From: Halorubellus salinus | GTDB lineage: Archaea > Halobacteriota > Halobacteria > Halobacteriales > Natrialbaceae | NCBI RefSeq assembly: GCF_020567525.1 | Contig: NZ_JAJCVI010000008.1 | Location: 1 to 64,000 of the forward strand | Length of the DNA stretch: 64,000 nucleotides | Direction of reading: 5' to 3' | Shown: in pieces, positions 56,462 to 64,000 of the stretch | Layout: each line of letters opens with the position of its first letter | Position numbering within the stretch: position 1 is the stretch's first letter | Position numbers and translations under genes: made by a program | The notes under the pieces: model-generated | What the model saw: only the letters and a program-made list of their open reading frames with translations | Told to the model about the DNA's origin: nothing | Databases searched by the model: none

Positions 56462-57070
56462 TCAGTCCGCGGTCAATCCGCGCGCGACCGCTTCGATGAC
56501 GAGGTCGCGGGTCTCGCGGTACGTGTCGTCGCCGCCGAGGTCGTCGGTGTGCAGCGTCAGCAGCGAGACGGCGCGGATGGCGTTCGCGACCGTCTCCGGG
56601 TCCGGGCCGTCGACCGCGCCGGCCTCGTACCACGCCTCGACGTAGGGCAGGAAGTACGCGAGGCTCTGCTGGCGTTCGGCCTCCAGTTCCGCGTCCGTGT
56701 GGGCGTTCCGGAGCCGCTGGAGGTCGTCGTCGTCGACGAGCAACTGGCGGATGAGCGGGTTCGTCTCGATCTCGTCCATGAGGCGCGTGAGGAACGCGAC
56801 GATGACCGCCTCCGGGTCGTCGTCCTCGCGCTCGAAGGGCGCGACGAGCTCGGGGAGGAGCCGTTCGCCCTCGCGGTCGAGGACCTCGAGGAACAGCGCC
56901 TCCTTCGAGTCGAAGAACTGGTAGAACGTCCCGTTCGCGATGCCGACGGGGTCGGTGAGGTCCGCGATGGTCGTCTTCGAGAGCCCGTAACGCTCGAAGA
57001 GTTCGCGGCCCGCCGCGACGAGCTCCTCGCGGATGCGTTCCCGGTCCGCGTCAGTGAAGCCGCTACTCAT
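56462..57070 (-). CDS. TetR/AcrR-family transcriptional regulator
   Basis: 202 residues. HTH about 27-50 (LSKTTIADLTDPVGIANGTF, YQFFDSKEALFLEVLDREGE), then an all-helical ligand/dimer domain. The arrangement upstream of an ABC-2 transporter, with an inverted repeat over the transporter promoter, suggests it represses that transporter in response to a small molecule. The TetR gene itself is 97 bp downstream of the permease on the same strand. Confidence 0.9.
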   Translation of the reverse strand: MSSGFTDADRERIREELVAAGRELFERYGLSKTTIADLTDPVGIANGTFYQFFDSKEALFLEVLDREGERLLPELVAPFEREDDDPEAVIVAFLTRLMDEIETNPLIRQLLVDDDDLQRLRNAHTDAELEAERQQSLAYFLPYVEAWYEAGAVDGPDPETVANAIRAVSLLTLHTDDLGGDDTYRETRDLVIEAVARGLTAD

Positions 57071-57167
57071 CTGTCACCTCGACGTTCGACCGGACGGACT
57101 CGACGCTTCCGGTTCGCGACGTGACGCGACGGCGTCGACGGGACGGCCGCGCGTGGCACCCGGGGCG

Positions 57168-57956
57168 TCATGCGACGTCCTTCCGCTCGAAGTAAGCGCG
57201 GCTCGCGAGCACGAGGACGACGGCGGCGGCGAGCAGGAGGCCGGCGCCCTGGAGGTCGTACTCGCTCGCGACGAGCACCGCGGTCGGGTCGTAGTACCGG
57301 GACGGCGAGAGCGCGCCGAGCCACGCGACGTCCGTGCCGGCGGTGACGGAGTCCAGGAGGAAGAACCCGAAGAAGCCGCCGGCGGCGACGCGCTGAGCGA
57401 CGCTCGCACGGTCGAAGACGACCGAGGCGAGCACACCCACGCCGGCCGCGACCAGCAGGTAGGGCACGGCGAGCGCGTGCACCATCGCGAGGTCGGTGAC
57501 CGAGATGGACTCGTCGATGCCGAGGAGCGCGAGGTAGACGACGACCGGCGTGACGACGTTCAGGACGACGAGCGGGACGAGGATGCTCGCGAACTTCTCG
57601 AGGAGGACCTTCGACCGGCTCACGGGGAGCGACAGGAGCATGTCCATGCGGCCGCGGTCGACGTCGTCCGCGATGAGGCCCGCGGCGGCGTACGCGAAGT
57701 AGATGCCGAGCAGGAGCACCCACCCGAACGCGTACAGTTCCGCGGCGAGGAACCCCTCGATGGTGTTCAGAGCCTGTAGGCCGAACGCCTGCTGGAGTGC
57801 GGGCGGGAGCGACGCGACGTACGCGTCCAGGTCGATGCCGTCGCTGATCGACGGGAACATCCAGACGTAGAGCGCGACGAGCACCGCGAAGCCGGCGGTC
57901 ATCACGGCCGTTCCCTTCAGGCGTCGGCTGCCGTAGTACCGCGCGAACTCGAACAT
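57168..57956 (-). CDS. ABC-2 type transporter permease
   Basis: 262 residues with six helices: TAVMTAGFAVLVALYVWMF, ELYAFGWVLLLGIYFAYAAA, LVPLVVLNVVTPVVVYLAL, VPYLLVAAGVGVLASVVF, ending LLLAAAVVLVLASRAYF. LIADDVDRGRMDMLLSLPVS is the typical ABC-2 loop. It overlaps the ATPase gene by 1 nt. Exporter of unknown substrate, possibly a drug or bacteriocin-type compound. Confidence 0.9.
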   Translation of the reverse strand: MFEFARYYGSRRLKGTAVMTAGFAVLVALYVWMFPSISDGIDLDAYVASLPPALQQAFGLQALNTIEGFLAAELYAFGWVLLLGIYFAYAAAGLIADDVDRGRMDMLLSLPVSRSKVLLEKFASILVPLVVLNVVTPVVVYLALLGIDESISVTDLAMVHALAVPYLLVAAGVGVLASVVFDRASVAQRVAAGGFFGFFLLDSVTAGTDVAWLGALSPSRYYDPTAVLVASEYDLQGAGLLLAAAVVLVLASRAYFERKDVA

Positions 57957-59050
57957 CAGGCATCACCGCCGTGGCCGGCGTCGGTCCCCGCTGGCATCGG
58001 GTCGTCGCCGCGCTCGGTCGACTCGTCGCGGGTGGGTTCGGTACCGGCGGTCGCGTCGGTCTCGGCGTCGACATCGAGGGTCTCGTCGTCGTCGTAGAAC
58101 CGCATGAAGACGCGCTCCAGGGGTGCTTCCTCGACGTCGAGCTCGAGGACGTGGAAGCCGTCGAGGTAATCGACGAGCGCGTCGAACGACCCCGTGTACG
58201 TGAACGTCAACTCGGCGAGCGCGGTCCCGGTCGCGTCCGCGTTGCGCTCGTCGCTTGCGTCCCCGCCGGCGGTCGCCATCGGGAGGTCCGCGTACCCACC
58301 GTCGACCGATTCGACCGTGAGTTCGTGGACGCCGTCGAGCGACACGTCCTCGCGGTCGACGTCGGCGGCGACGCGAACGCGAACGTACTTCCCGGCGCGC
58401 TGGAGGACGTCCGCGACGGACGCCACCTCGACGATGCGGCCGTCGCGGATGATACCGATGCGGTCGCAGACCCGGCGGACCTCGCTCAGGACGTGCGAGG
58501 ACAGGAAGAACGTCTTCCCGGCGGCCTTCTCCTGACGGACGAACTCGTTGAACGTCCGCTGGACGAGCGGGTCCAGGCCGGCGGTCGGTTCGTCCATCAC
58601 GAGGAGGTCGGGGTCGTGCATGAACGCCTGCACGAGCCCGAGCTTCTGCTTCTGGCCGGTCGAGTACCCGCGTATCTCGCGGTCGACGGGGACGTCGAAC
58701 AGTTCGAGGAGTTCCGCGCGTCGCGCGTCGCCCTTGAGGCTCGCGTGGAGGTCGAGGACCTCGCGGCCGGTCGCCTCCTCGTCGAACGCGGGGTTCGCGG
58801 GCAGGTACCCGATGCGTTCGCGGGCGTCGACGAGCGCTCGCTCGTCGGTGACGGGCGCGCCGAGGACGGTCGCGGTCCCGCTGGTCGGGGACTGGAAGCC
58901 CATGATGGTCCGGATGGTCGTGGTCTTCCCGGCGCCGTTCGGACCGAGATACCCGAAGACCTCGCCGGGTTCGACGTCGAGGGTGACGTCGTCGTTCGCG
59001 CGGACGTCCCCGTAGTCCTTCGTCAACCCCGCTATCGATATCGCGCTCAT
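57956..59050 (-). CDS. ABC transporter ATP-binding protein
   Basis: 364 residues. Walker A GYLGPNGAGKTTTIRTIMGF, Q-loop QSPTSGTATVLG, signature YSTGQKQKLGLVQAFMHDPD, Walker B LLVMDEPTAGLDPL, and switch His FLSSHVLSEVRRVCD. A C-terminal extension of about 120 residues with a conserved AELTFTYTGSFDALVDYLDG segment and an acidic tail. ATPase of an export-type (ABC-2) system; first gene of the pair. Confidence 0.93.
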   Translation of the reverse strand: MSAISIAGLTKDYGDVRANDDVTLDVEPGEVFGYLGPNGAGKTTTIRTIMGFQSPTSGTATVLGAPVTDERALVDARERIGYLPANPAFDEEATGREVLDLHASLKGDARRAELLELFDVPVDREIRGYSTGQKQKLGLVQAFMHDPDLLVMDEPTAGLDPLVQRTFNEFVRQEKAAGKTFFLSSHVLSEVRRVCDRIGIIRDGRIVEVASVADVLQRAGKYVRVRVAADVDREDVSLDGVHELTVESVDGGYADLPMATAGGDASDERNADATGTALAELTFTYTGSFDALVDYLDGFHVLELDVEEAPLERVFMRFYDDDETLDVDAETDATAGTEPTRDESTERGDDPMPAGTDAGHGGDA

Positions 59051-59068
59051 GACAGGAACTACGGAGAA

Positions 59069-59091
59069 TGAACGTATGAATCTACCGTTCA
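59069..59091. promoter_or_regulatory. Operator-like inverted repeat at the ABC transporter promoter
   Basis: TGAACG (59069-59074) and CGTTCA (59086-59091) form a perfect inverted repeat with an 11-bp spacer between the TATA-like AAAAATATC (minus strand, about 59093-59101) and the ATG at 59050. The TetR protein encoded downstream is the obvious candidate binder. Confidence 0.55.
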
Positions 59092-59155
59092 GATATTTTT
59101 GAGCGGTAGAGACGGCCGTCTTCGGGGGTTTCGGTGCTCTCGTCCGGGAATCAGC

Positions 59156-60346
59156 TCAATCGATGAGTGCGTGGAGCGCGTCGGTGACGACGGTGGCGGC
59201 GCGCTCGACGTCGGCGGCGTGGACGTACTCCCGCGGGGAGTGCGCGACGGCGCCGTCGTCGTCCGCGAGCACGCCCGGGCCGAAGACGACGGTCGGGGCG
59301 AGCGCGGCGAAGTACGACGCCTCGGTCGCCGCGCCGAACGGACGCGGTGAGCCAGCGCCGGCGTCGACGAGCGCGTCAACGACCCTCGCCCCCTCGTCGG
59401 TCGCCCACGCCTCGAGGAACGGCGTCTCGCGCTCCGTGAACGCGAACGCGACGCCGACGTCGCCCGGAACGGCCTCGCGGACGTGCGCGAGGAGCGCGTC
59501 CCGGAACCCGTCGGCGGTCTCCGGCGGTACCGACCGGCGGTCGAGCACGACGCTCGCGCTCGCGGGCACCTGGTTCGTCGCCGTGCCGCCGTCGACGACC
59601 GTCGGCGTGAGCGTCGCCGCCCCGAGCTGGTCGTGGACCGGCGGCGCGTCCGCGCGGTCGTCGAACGCCCCGATTGCCCTCAATGCGTCCTCGAGGGCGG
59701 CGACCGCGTTCGTCCCGGAGTCGGGTTCGGCCGCGTGCGCGTTCTCGCCGGCGAGCGTCAGCGTCCCCTGGAAACGGCCCTTCGCGGCCGTGCACGCGGC
59801 GAGGTCGGTGGGTTCGCCGACGACGAACGCGTCCGCGTCCCGGATGGCTGCGACCGGTGCCGGTGCGTCCGCGGTCCCGCCTGCGGTGACGAGGTGGTGC
59901 GCGCCCTCGCTCAGCGTCTCCTCGTCGGACGTCACCGCCAGCGTCACCGCACCTGCGACGGACGCGTCTCGGTCGTCGTGGCCGCCGCGGTCGTCGCCTG
60001 CTGCAATCGCGCGGTCGACCGCGAGGAAGCCCGCGAGCAACGCTGCGAGCGGCCCGCCGGCGTCGCACGTCCCGCGACCGCGGAGCACGTCGCCGTCGCG
60101 CTCGAACGGCACGTCCGGCGGGACCGTGTCGACGTGGGTGTTCAGGACGACGTGCGGTCCAGCGTCCGGATCCCCGGTGGTCGCGAGCACGTTCCCCGCG
60201 TCGTCCACGGTCGCAACGACGCCCGACGCCGCGTGCTCGTCGATGGTGTCGACGAGGAACTCGCGGGCACGGTCGACGCGCTCGTGGGTCTCGAACGCCG
60301 CGAGCGACGCCAGGAAGGAGACCGGGTCGAAGTCGGGCGCGGTCAC
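59156..60346 (-). CDS. dapE: M20-family peptidase, probable succinyl-diaminopimelate desuccinylase
   Basis: 396 residues. Metal-binding motifs: HVDTVPP (His, Asp), RGTCDAGGPLAALL (bridging Asp), TSDEET (general base Glu), GEPTDLAACTA, then the dimerisation domain and HSPREYVHAADVER (C-terminal His ligand). The M20 fold covers DapE, ArgE and others; position at the end of dapB-dapD-lysA-dapF points to DapE. It removes succinate from N-succinyl-LL-DAP. It overlaps dapF by 4 nt. Confidence 0.9.
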   Translation of the reverse strand: MTAPDFDPVSFLASLAAFETHERVDRAREFLVDTIDEHAASGVVATVDDAGNVLATTGDPDAGPHVVLNTHVDTVPPDVPFERDGDVLRGRGTCDAGGPLAALLAGFLAVDRAIAAGDDRGGHDDRDASVAGAVTLAVTSDEETLSEGAHHLVTAGGTADAPAPVAAIRDADAFVVGEPTDLAACTAAKGRFQGTLTLAGENAHAAEPDSGTNAVAALEDALRAIGAFDDRADAPPVHDQLGAATLTPTVVDGGTATNQVPASASVVLDRRSVPPETADGFRDALLAHVREAVPGDVGVAFAFTERETPFLEAWATDEGARVVDALVDAGAGSPRPFGAATEASYFAALAPTVVFGPGVLADDDGAVAHSPREYVHAADVERAATVVTDALHALID

Positions 60347-61200
60347 GGCTGCGGTTCGACGCGGTCGACGGTCGCCGCGGCCTCACCGTCGAACTCGTGC
60401 GCGACCGGCCCCGTCAGCGTCGCCGCCCCGTCCTCGGGGAACGACACGAGGAGGTCGCCGCCCGGCGGCGAGACGTGCACGACGTCCGCGGTGGTGCGGT
60501 CACGGACGCGCGCCGCCGCCGCGATCGCGACCGCACCCGTACCACACGACGCGGTCTCGCCCTCGACGCCGCGCTCGTACGTCCGCTGGTCGAACCCGCC
60601 GTCCTCGCGCCGCGAGGCGAACGTCACGTTCGCGCCCTCTGGAAACGCGTCGTGACTCCGGATCGGCGGTGCGGCCGCGTCGACGTCCACCGCGTCGACG
60701 TCGTCGACGAACACGACCGCGTGCGGGACGCCCGTGTTCAGCGCGGTCACGGCGTACCCCTCGAGGGCCTCGCCGAGCATCGGCTCGTCGTACTCGTCCG
60801 CGAGCGGAACGACCTCGGGTTCGAAGCGCGGTTCGCCCATCTCGATGGCGACCTCGTCGCCCTCGCGACGCGCGTACCGCGTCCCGGCCTGCGTGTCGAT
60901 CATGACCTCGGACGCGCCCGTGCGCTCCATCGCCCACTCGGCGGCGACGCGCGCGCCGTTCCCGCACATCGCCGCGGTCGACCCGTCGGGCTGAACGAGC
61001 GTCATCACGACCCGCGGCGGGTCGAAGCGATCCTCGAGCGCGAGGAAGAGCACGCCGTCCGCACCGACGCCGTCGGTCCGGTCGCAGTGCCGGGTCGCGA
61101 ACGCGGCCCGGTCCGGGACGTACTCGTTCGCGTCCACGACGAGGAAGTCGTTCCCCGTGCCGTGGTACTTCTCGAACGCGACCTCGTCGTGGACGCTCAT
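60343..61200 (-). CDS. dapF: Diaminopimelate epimerase
   Basis: 285 residues. The two catalytic Cys are in MCGNGARVAAEWAMER (about 78) and ETASCGTGAVAIAAA (about 222), each in a mirror-image loop typical of the PLP-independent DapF fold. Opening FEKYHGTGNDFLVVDAN and VQPDGSTAAMC are standard. It converts LL-DAP to meso-DAP, the substrate of LysA. Start ATG 61200 fits homologues. Confidence 0.95.
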   Translation of the reverse strand: MSVHDEVAFEKYHGTGNDFLVVDANEYVPDRAAFATRHCDRTDGVGADGVLFLALEDRFDPPRVVMTLVQPDGSTAAMCGNGARVAAEWAMERTGASEVMIDTQAGTRYARREGDEVAIEMGEPRFEPEVVPLADEYDEPMLGEALEGYAVTALNTGVPHAVVFVDDVDAVDVDAAAPPIRSHDAFPEGANVTFASRREDGGFDQRTYERGVEGETASCGTGAVAIAAAARVRDRTTADVVHVSPPGGDLLVSFPEDGAATLTGPVAHEFDGEAAATVDRVEPQP

Positions 61201-61312
61201 CGGCCACCTCCGCGACCGCTGGTTCCCGGGCCGGTCGCGTGGTGGTCGGCTGCTGGCTGTTCGCTTCGAAGTCGGTCGTGACTGCGTCGATCGTGGGTGT
61301 GTCGCTGTACGT

Positions 61313-62671
61313 TCATAGTTCCAGAGTCGTGATGTCGCTGAGCGTCTCGCGGCGTCGCGCGAGCGACGCGGCGCCGTCCGCGAGGACGACGGTCGCTGGT
61401 CGTGGTCGGGAGTTGTACGTGCTCGCCATCTCGTAGCCGTACGCGCCGGCGTTCCCGACCGCGAGGACGTCGCCGCGGACGGGTCGGGCGAGCGGCCGGT
61501 CCTCGGCGAACACGTCGCTCGATTCGCAGATGGGGCCGGTGACGGTCGCACGCACCACGCCGCGACCGTCACCCCCTGCGGACGCGCCGTCCTCGCGGTG
61601 CCCGTCGCCGACTGCGTCCGCGCTGACGTTGCGGAGGGCGTGGTAGGAGCCGTAGATGGCGGGGCGGGCGAGCGTCGTCATGCCTGCGTCGACGCCGACG
61701 ACGGTGGTGTCGGGCGTCTCCTTGACGGTGTTGACGTCGGTGAGGAGGACGCCGGCGTCGGCGACGAGGTACCGCCCGGGTTCGACGACAAGGTGGGCGT
61801 CGACGTCGCCGAGCGCGTCGCGGGTGGCGTCCGCGACCGCGTCGAGGTCGAGCGCTGGTTCGTCCTCGCGGTAGGGGACGCCGAGGCCGCCGCCGACGTC
61901 GACGAACTCGAGGTCGTGCACGGCGTCGAACTCGCGGGCGACGTCGCCGACGCGCGCCACCATCTCGCGGTGGGCGTCCAGGTCGTCGGCGTCGTGGATG
62001 CCGGAGCCGGCGTGGGCGTGCACGCCGACGACGTCCATCCCCGCCTGGGTCGCGGTCTCCGCGACGTCGAGTGCGCGGTCGCGCGGGACGCCGAACTTCG
62101 CGTTCGCGCCCGTCCGGACCTTCTCGTGGTGCCCGGCGCCGACGCCGGGGTTGACGCGCACGCACAGACGGCCGTCGAACCCGCGGGTCGCGAGTCGCGC
62201 GACGGTGTCCTCGGCGCCGACGGTGACGGTGACGTCGGCGGCGACGCCGTCGGTCCAGAGCTCGACGACCGTGTCGAGGTCGACCGCGGGCGGATTGACG
62301 GCGGTGTAGTGCACGCGGTCGCTCGGGACGCCGGCGTCGAGTGCGCGCACGACCTCGCCGGCGCTCGCACACTCCACGCCAGCGCCCTCGTCGTCGAGCA
62401 CCTCGAAGACGTGCCCGAGCGCGTTCGCCTTCGCGGCGTAGTGGACGGCCGCGTCCGGGAACGCCGCGTCGAGCCGCCGGTAGTTCTCGCGCACGCGGTC
62501 CAGGTCGAGGGCGTACACCGGACTGCCGTACTGGCGGCGCAGGTCGAGGAGGTCGTCGGCGTCCCAGTCCGCGAGCCGACGGACTCCGGGGCCGCCGCCC
62601 GCGGCGGCACCCGTGCCGGCGGCCCCGGTCCCGTCGTCGCCGGCGTGCCGGCTCGCGGACTCCTCGCTCAT
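61313..62671 (-). CDS. lysA: Diaminopimelate decarboxylase
   Basis: 452 residues from ATG 62671, with an Ala/Gly-rich N-terminal extension of about 28 residues. PLP lysine in VHYAAKANALGHVFEVL, then HAHAGSGIHDADD, VDVGGGLGVPYREDEPAL, VVEPGRYLVADAGVLL, TGPICESSDVFAEDRPL and a C-terminal GAYGYEMASTYNSRPRPATV. It decarboxylates meso-DAP to lysine. It overlaps dapD by 4 nt. Confidence 0.95.
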   Translation of the reverse strand: MSEESASRHAGDDGTGAAGTGAAAGGGPGVRRLADWDADDLLDLRRQYGSPVYALDLDRVRENYRRLDAAFPDAAVHYAAKANALGHVFEVLDDEGAGVECASAGEVVRALDAGVPSDRVHYTAVNPPAVDLDTVVELWTDGVAADVTVTVGAEDTVARLATRGFDGRLCVRVNPGVGAGHHEKVRTGANAKFGVPRDRALDVAETATQAGMDVVGVHAHAGSGIHDADDLDAHREMVARVGDVAREFDAVHDLEFVDVGGGLGVPYREDEPALDLDAVADATRDALGDVDAHLVVEPGRYLVADAGVLLTDVNTVKETPDTTVVGVDAGMTTLARPAIYGSYHALRNVSADAVGDGHREDGASAGGDGRGVVRATVTGPICESSDVFAEDRPLARPVRGDVLAVGNAGAYGYEMASTYNSRPRPATVVLADGAASLARRRETLSDITTLEL

Positions 62672-63510
62672 TCCCGGAGCACCTCCTCGCGCTCGGTCGC
62701 CTCCAGGGTCTCCTCGCCGAGGTCGGTGGCGACGACCGCGGGCTTGTACGCCGCCCCCGGGATGAGGGCCTCGTCGCTCACGCTCGACTCGACGTACCGC
62801 TGGAACGCCCGGCGCTCCGCGGGCAGTTCGCCGTAGTACACCTCGTCGTCCACGAGGTCGTACACGGGGATGCGCGGCGTCAACAGGGTGTTCTCGCCGA
62901 CGACCGAGTTCTCGCCGACGACGAACCCCGAGGTGACCCGGCAGCCCGCGCCGAGCGAGACGCCGTCCTCGACGACCACGGGCGTGCCCTCGACGGGTTC
63001 GAGGACGCCACCGATGAGGGTGTTCGCGCCGAGCTTCACGTCCGACCCGATCTGTGCGCACGAGCCGACGGTGTCGCAGGAGTCGACGAGCGTGCCGTCG
63101 TCGACGTACGCGCCGATGTTGACGAAGCTCGGGCTCATGAGGATGCAGTCGTCGCCGACGTGCGCGCCCGTGCGGACGACCGTCCCGTTCGGGGTGTTCC
63201 GCGAGCCACGCTGGCCGTAGTCGCTCGTGTCCTGCAGGGGGAGGACGTCGTTGTACGTCACGCCGCCGTACTCGTACTGGTCGATGCCGTGCGTCGCGAA
63301 CGTGAGGAGGATGCCCTGCTTCACCCACGCGTTCGCCTCCCACGCGCTCGCACCCGAGCCGTCCCCGGTCGGTTCCGCGGCCCGCACCTCGCCGGCCTCG
63401 AGCGCGTCGAGGAACGCGTGGAGGACGTCGTGGACGTGATGCGCGTCCGCGTCCAGGTCGCCGGCCTCGTGTCGCGCCCAGAGGTCGGCGACGTCGGCTT
63501 CCAGACTCAT
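62668..63510 (-). CDS. dapD: 2,3,4,5-tetrahydropyridine-2,6-dicarboxylate N-succinyltransferase
   Basis: 280 residues. N-terminal helical domain, then a left-handed beta-helix of hexapeptide repeats (VRTGAHVGDDCILMSPSFVN, IGAYVDDGTLVDSCDTVGSC, AQIGSDVKLGANTLIGGVLE) and a C-terminal strand. DapD uses succinyl-CoA to open the cyclic intermediate, so with DapE the cell uses the succinylase branch of lysine synthesis. It overlaps dapB by 4 nt. Confidence 0.95.
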   Translation of the reverse strand: MSLEADVADLWARHEAGDLDADAHHVHDVLHAFLDALEAGEVRAAEPTGDGSGASAWEANAWVKQGILLTFATHGIDQYEYGGVTYNDVLPLQDTSDYGQRGSRNTPNGTVVRTGAHVGDDCILMSPSFVNIGAYVDDGTLVDSCDTVGSCAQIGSDVKLGANTLIGGVLEPVEGTPVVVEDGVSLGAGCRVTSGFVVGENSVVGENTLLTPRIPVYDLVDDEVYYGELPAERRAFQRYVESSVSDEALIPGAAYKPAVVATDLGEETLEATEREEVLRE

Positions 63511-64000
63511 TGCTCGCCTCCAGCGTCCCCGGGTACTTGACCGTCGTCGGTACCGTCCAATCCTGCCGCACTCGCCTCGTCGGCTCCGACGACGTCCGCG
63601 AACGCGTAGAAGCCTGGGTCGCGGCCCGAGAGCCAGTCGGCGGCGTCGAGCGCGCCGGCGGCGAACACGCCGCGGTCGGTCGCACGATGCTGGAGGCGGA
63701 GCTCCTCGTGATTCCCGGCGACGACGAGCTCGTGCTCGCCGGGGACGTCGCCCGCGCGCAGCGAGTGCACGCCGACCTCGCCCGCCTCGCGGCGCGATTC
63801 GCCCTCGCGACCGTGGACGCGCTCCCCGGCGGCGTCGCCCGCCTCGACCCCGTGGCGCTCGCGCGCTTCGTCGACCGCGTCGAGCATCGCCTCTGCGGTC
63901 CCACTTGGGGCGTCGCGCTTCCCGTTGTGATGTGCCTCGACGAGTTCGACGTCGTACCCCGGGAGCGCCGCGACCGCGTCGCCGACGAGCGCGAGCAACG
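63507..64000 (-). CDS. dapB: 4-hydroxy-tetrahydrodipicolinate reductase, 5' end beyond window
   Basis: The frame is open at the right edge, so the nucleotide-binding N-terminus lies outside. Visible are the substrate/catalytic region VELVEAHHNGKRDAPSGTAE (His-His, Lys), GVHSLRAGDVPGEHELVVAG and ADWLSGRDPGFYAFADVVG. An acidic tail of about 25 residues (DEASAAGLDGTDDGQVPGDA) ends the protein. It makes tetrahydrodipicolinate from the DapA product; dapA is probably further right. Leads the dapB-dapD-lysA-dapF-dapE series. Confidence 0.94.
   Translation of the reverse strand, partial: LLALVGDAVAALPGYDVELVEAHHNGKRDAPSGTAEAMLDAVDEARERHGVEAGDAAGERVHGREGESRREAGEVGVHSLRAGDVPGEHELVVAGNHEELRLQHRATDRGVFAAGALDAADWLSGRDPGFYAFADVVGADEASAAGLDGTDDGQVPGDAGGEQ

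Overview
The window is a GC-rich stretch of haloarchaeal (class Halobacteria) chromosome. The predicted proteins are strongly acidic and codons mostly end in G or C. Many genes start directly downstream of a TATA-like box, as leaderless transcripts do. Gene content is archaeal and euryarchaeal: PAN, KEOPS Pcc1, RpoP, L37Ae, prefoldin beta, split GMP synthase subunit A, Mre11/Rad50, an intein-bearing PolB, Zn-dependent glucose dehydrogenase with its GfcR regulator, and DUF2070. I cannot name the genus from the sequence alone. DUF numbers for haloarchaeal orphan families are given from memory.

Layout. 1-0.9 kb: 3' part of an IS200/IS605-type TnpB element with its right-end hairpin, then a tiny Tat-like ORF. 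0.96-3.7 kb: minus-strand cluster of FAD oxidoreductase, creatininase-family hydrolase and a luciferase-like protein. 3.9-10.5 kb: terminal oxidase region (heme o synthase with a CtaA-like N-terminal half, subunits II and III, accessory membrane proteins) interrupted by a tyrosine phosphatase; subunit I is not present. 10.5-12.7 kb: small regulators, a ferritin-like/DtxR pair and a HIT hydrolase. 12.7-16.3 kb: sufCBD. 16.5-20.5 kb: DNA polymerase B with an intein. 20.7-26.4 kb: small orphans, rad50-mre11 and a winged-helix regulator. 26.6-31.8 kb: PAN, alpha/beta hydrolase, GuaA glutaminase subunit, DUF2070. 32-34.4 kb: conserved archaeal information cluster (DUF3194, prefoldin beta, Pcc1, RpoP, L37Ae). 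34.6-42.3 kb: orphans, HAD phosphatase, gdh-gfcR, a Tat-exported transglutaminase-like protein and a membrane-anchored TRAM protein. 42.4-47.4 kb: aldo/keto reductase, membrane proteins, two tandem CysD/CysH-like PP-loop paralogues and a lipoprotein. 47.5-56.4 kb: fused FolC-FolP, two Tat lipoproteins with orphan neighbours, and fused PurN-PurH facing purB. 56.5-59 kb: TetR regulator plus ABC-2 transporter. 59.2-64 kb: diaminopimelate/lysine operon dapB-dapD-lysA-dapF-dapE, truncated at the right edge.

How the genes work together. The clearest functional units are heme-copper oxidase assembly, Fe-S assembly by SUF, double-strand break repair, glucose oxidation with its own regulator, one-carbon/purine synthesis (folate synthesis, the two formyl transfers and adenylosuccinate lyase), and lysine synthesis by the succinylase DAP route.

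The most interesting non-gene signals are: a 16-bp element shared by two promoters 11.7 kb apart; an imperfect inverted repeat over the promoter of the regulator next to PAN; an operator-like inverted repeat at the ABC/TetR locus; an 11-bp direct repeat between the divergent pur genes; a probable 1-nt frameshift in a small gene overlapping gfcR; non-canonical C-terminal splice residues in the PolB intein; and several short intergenic tandem repeats. I saw no tRNA, rRNA, CRISPR array or defence island.
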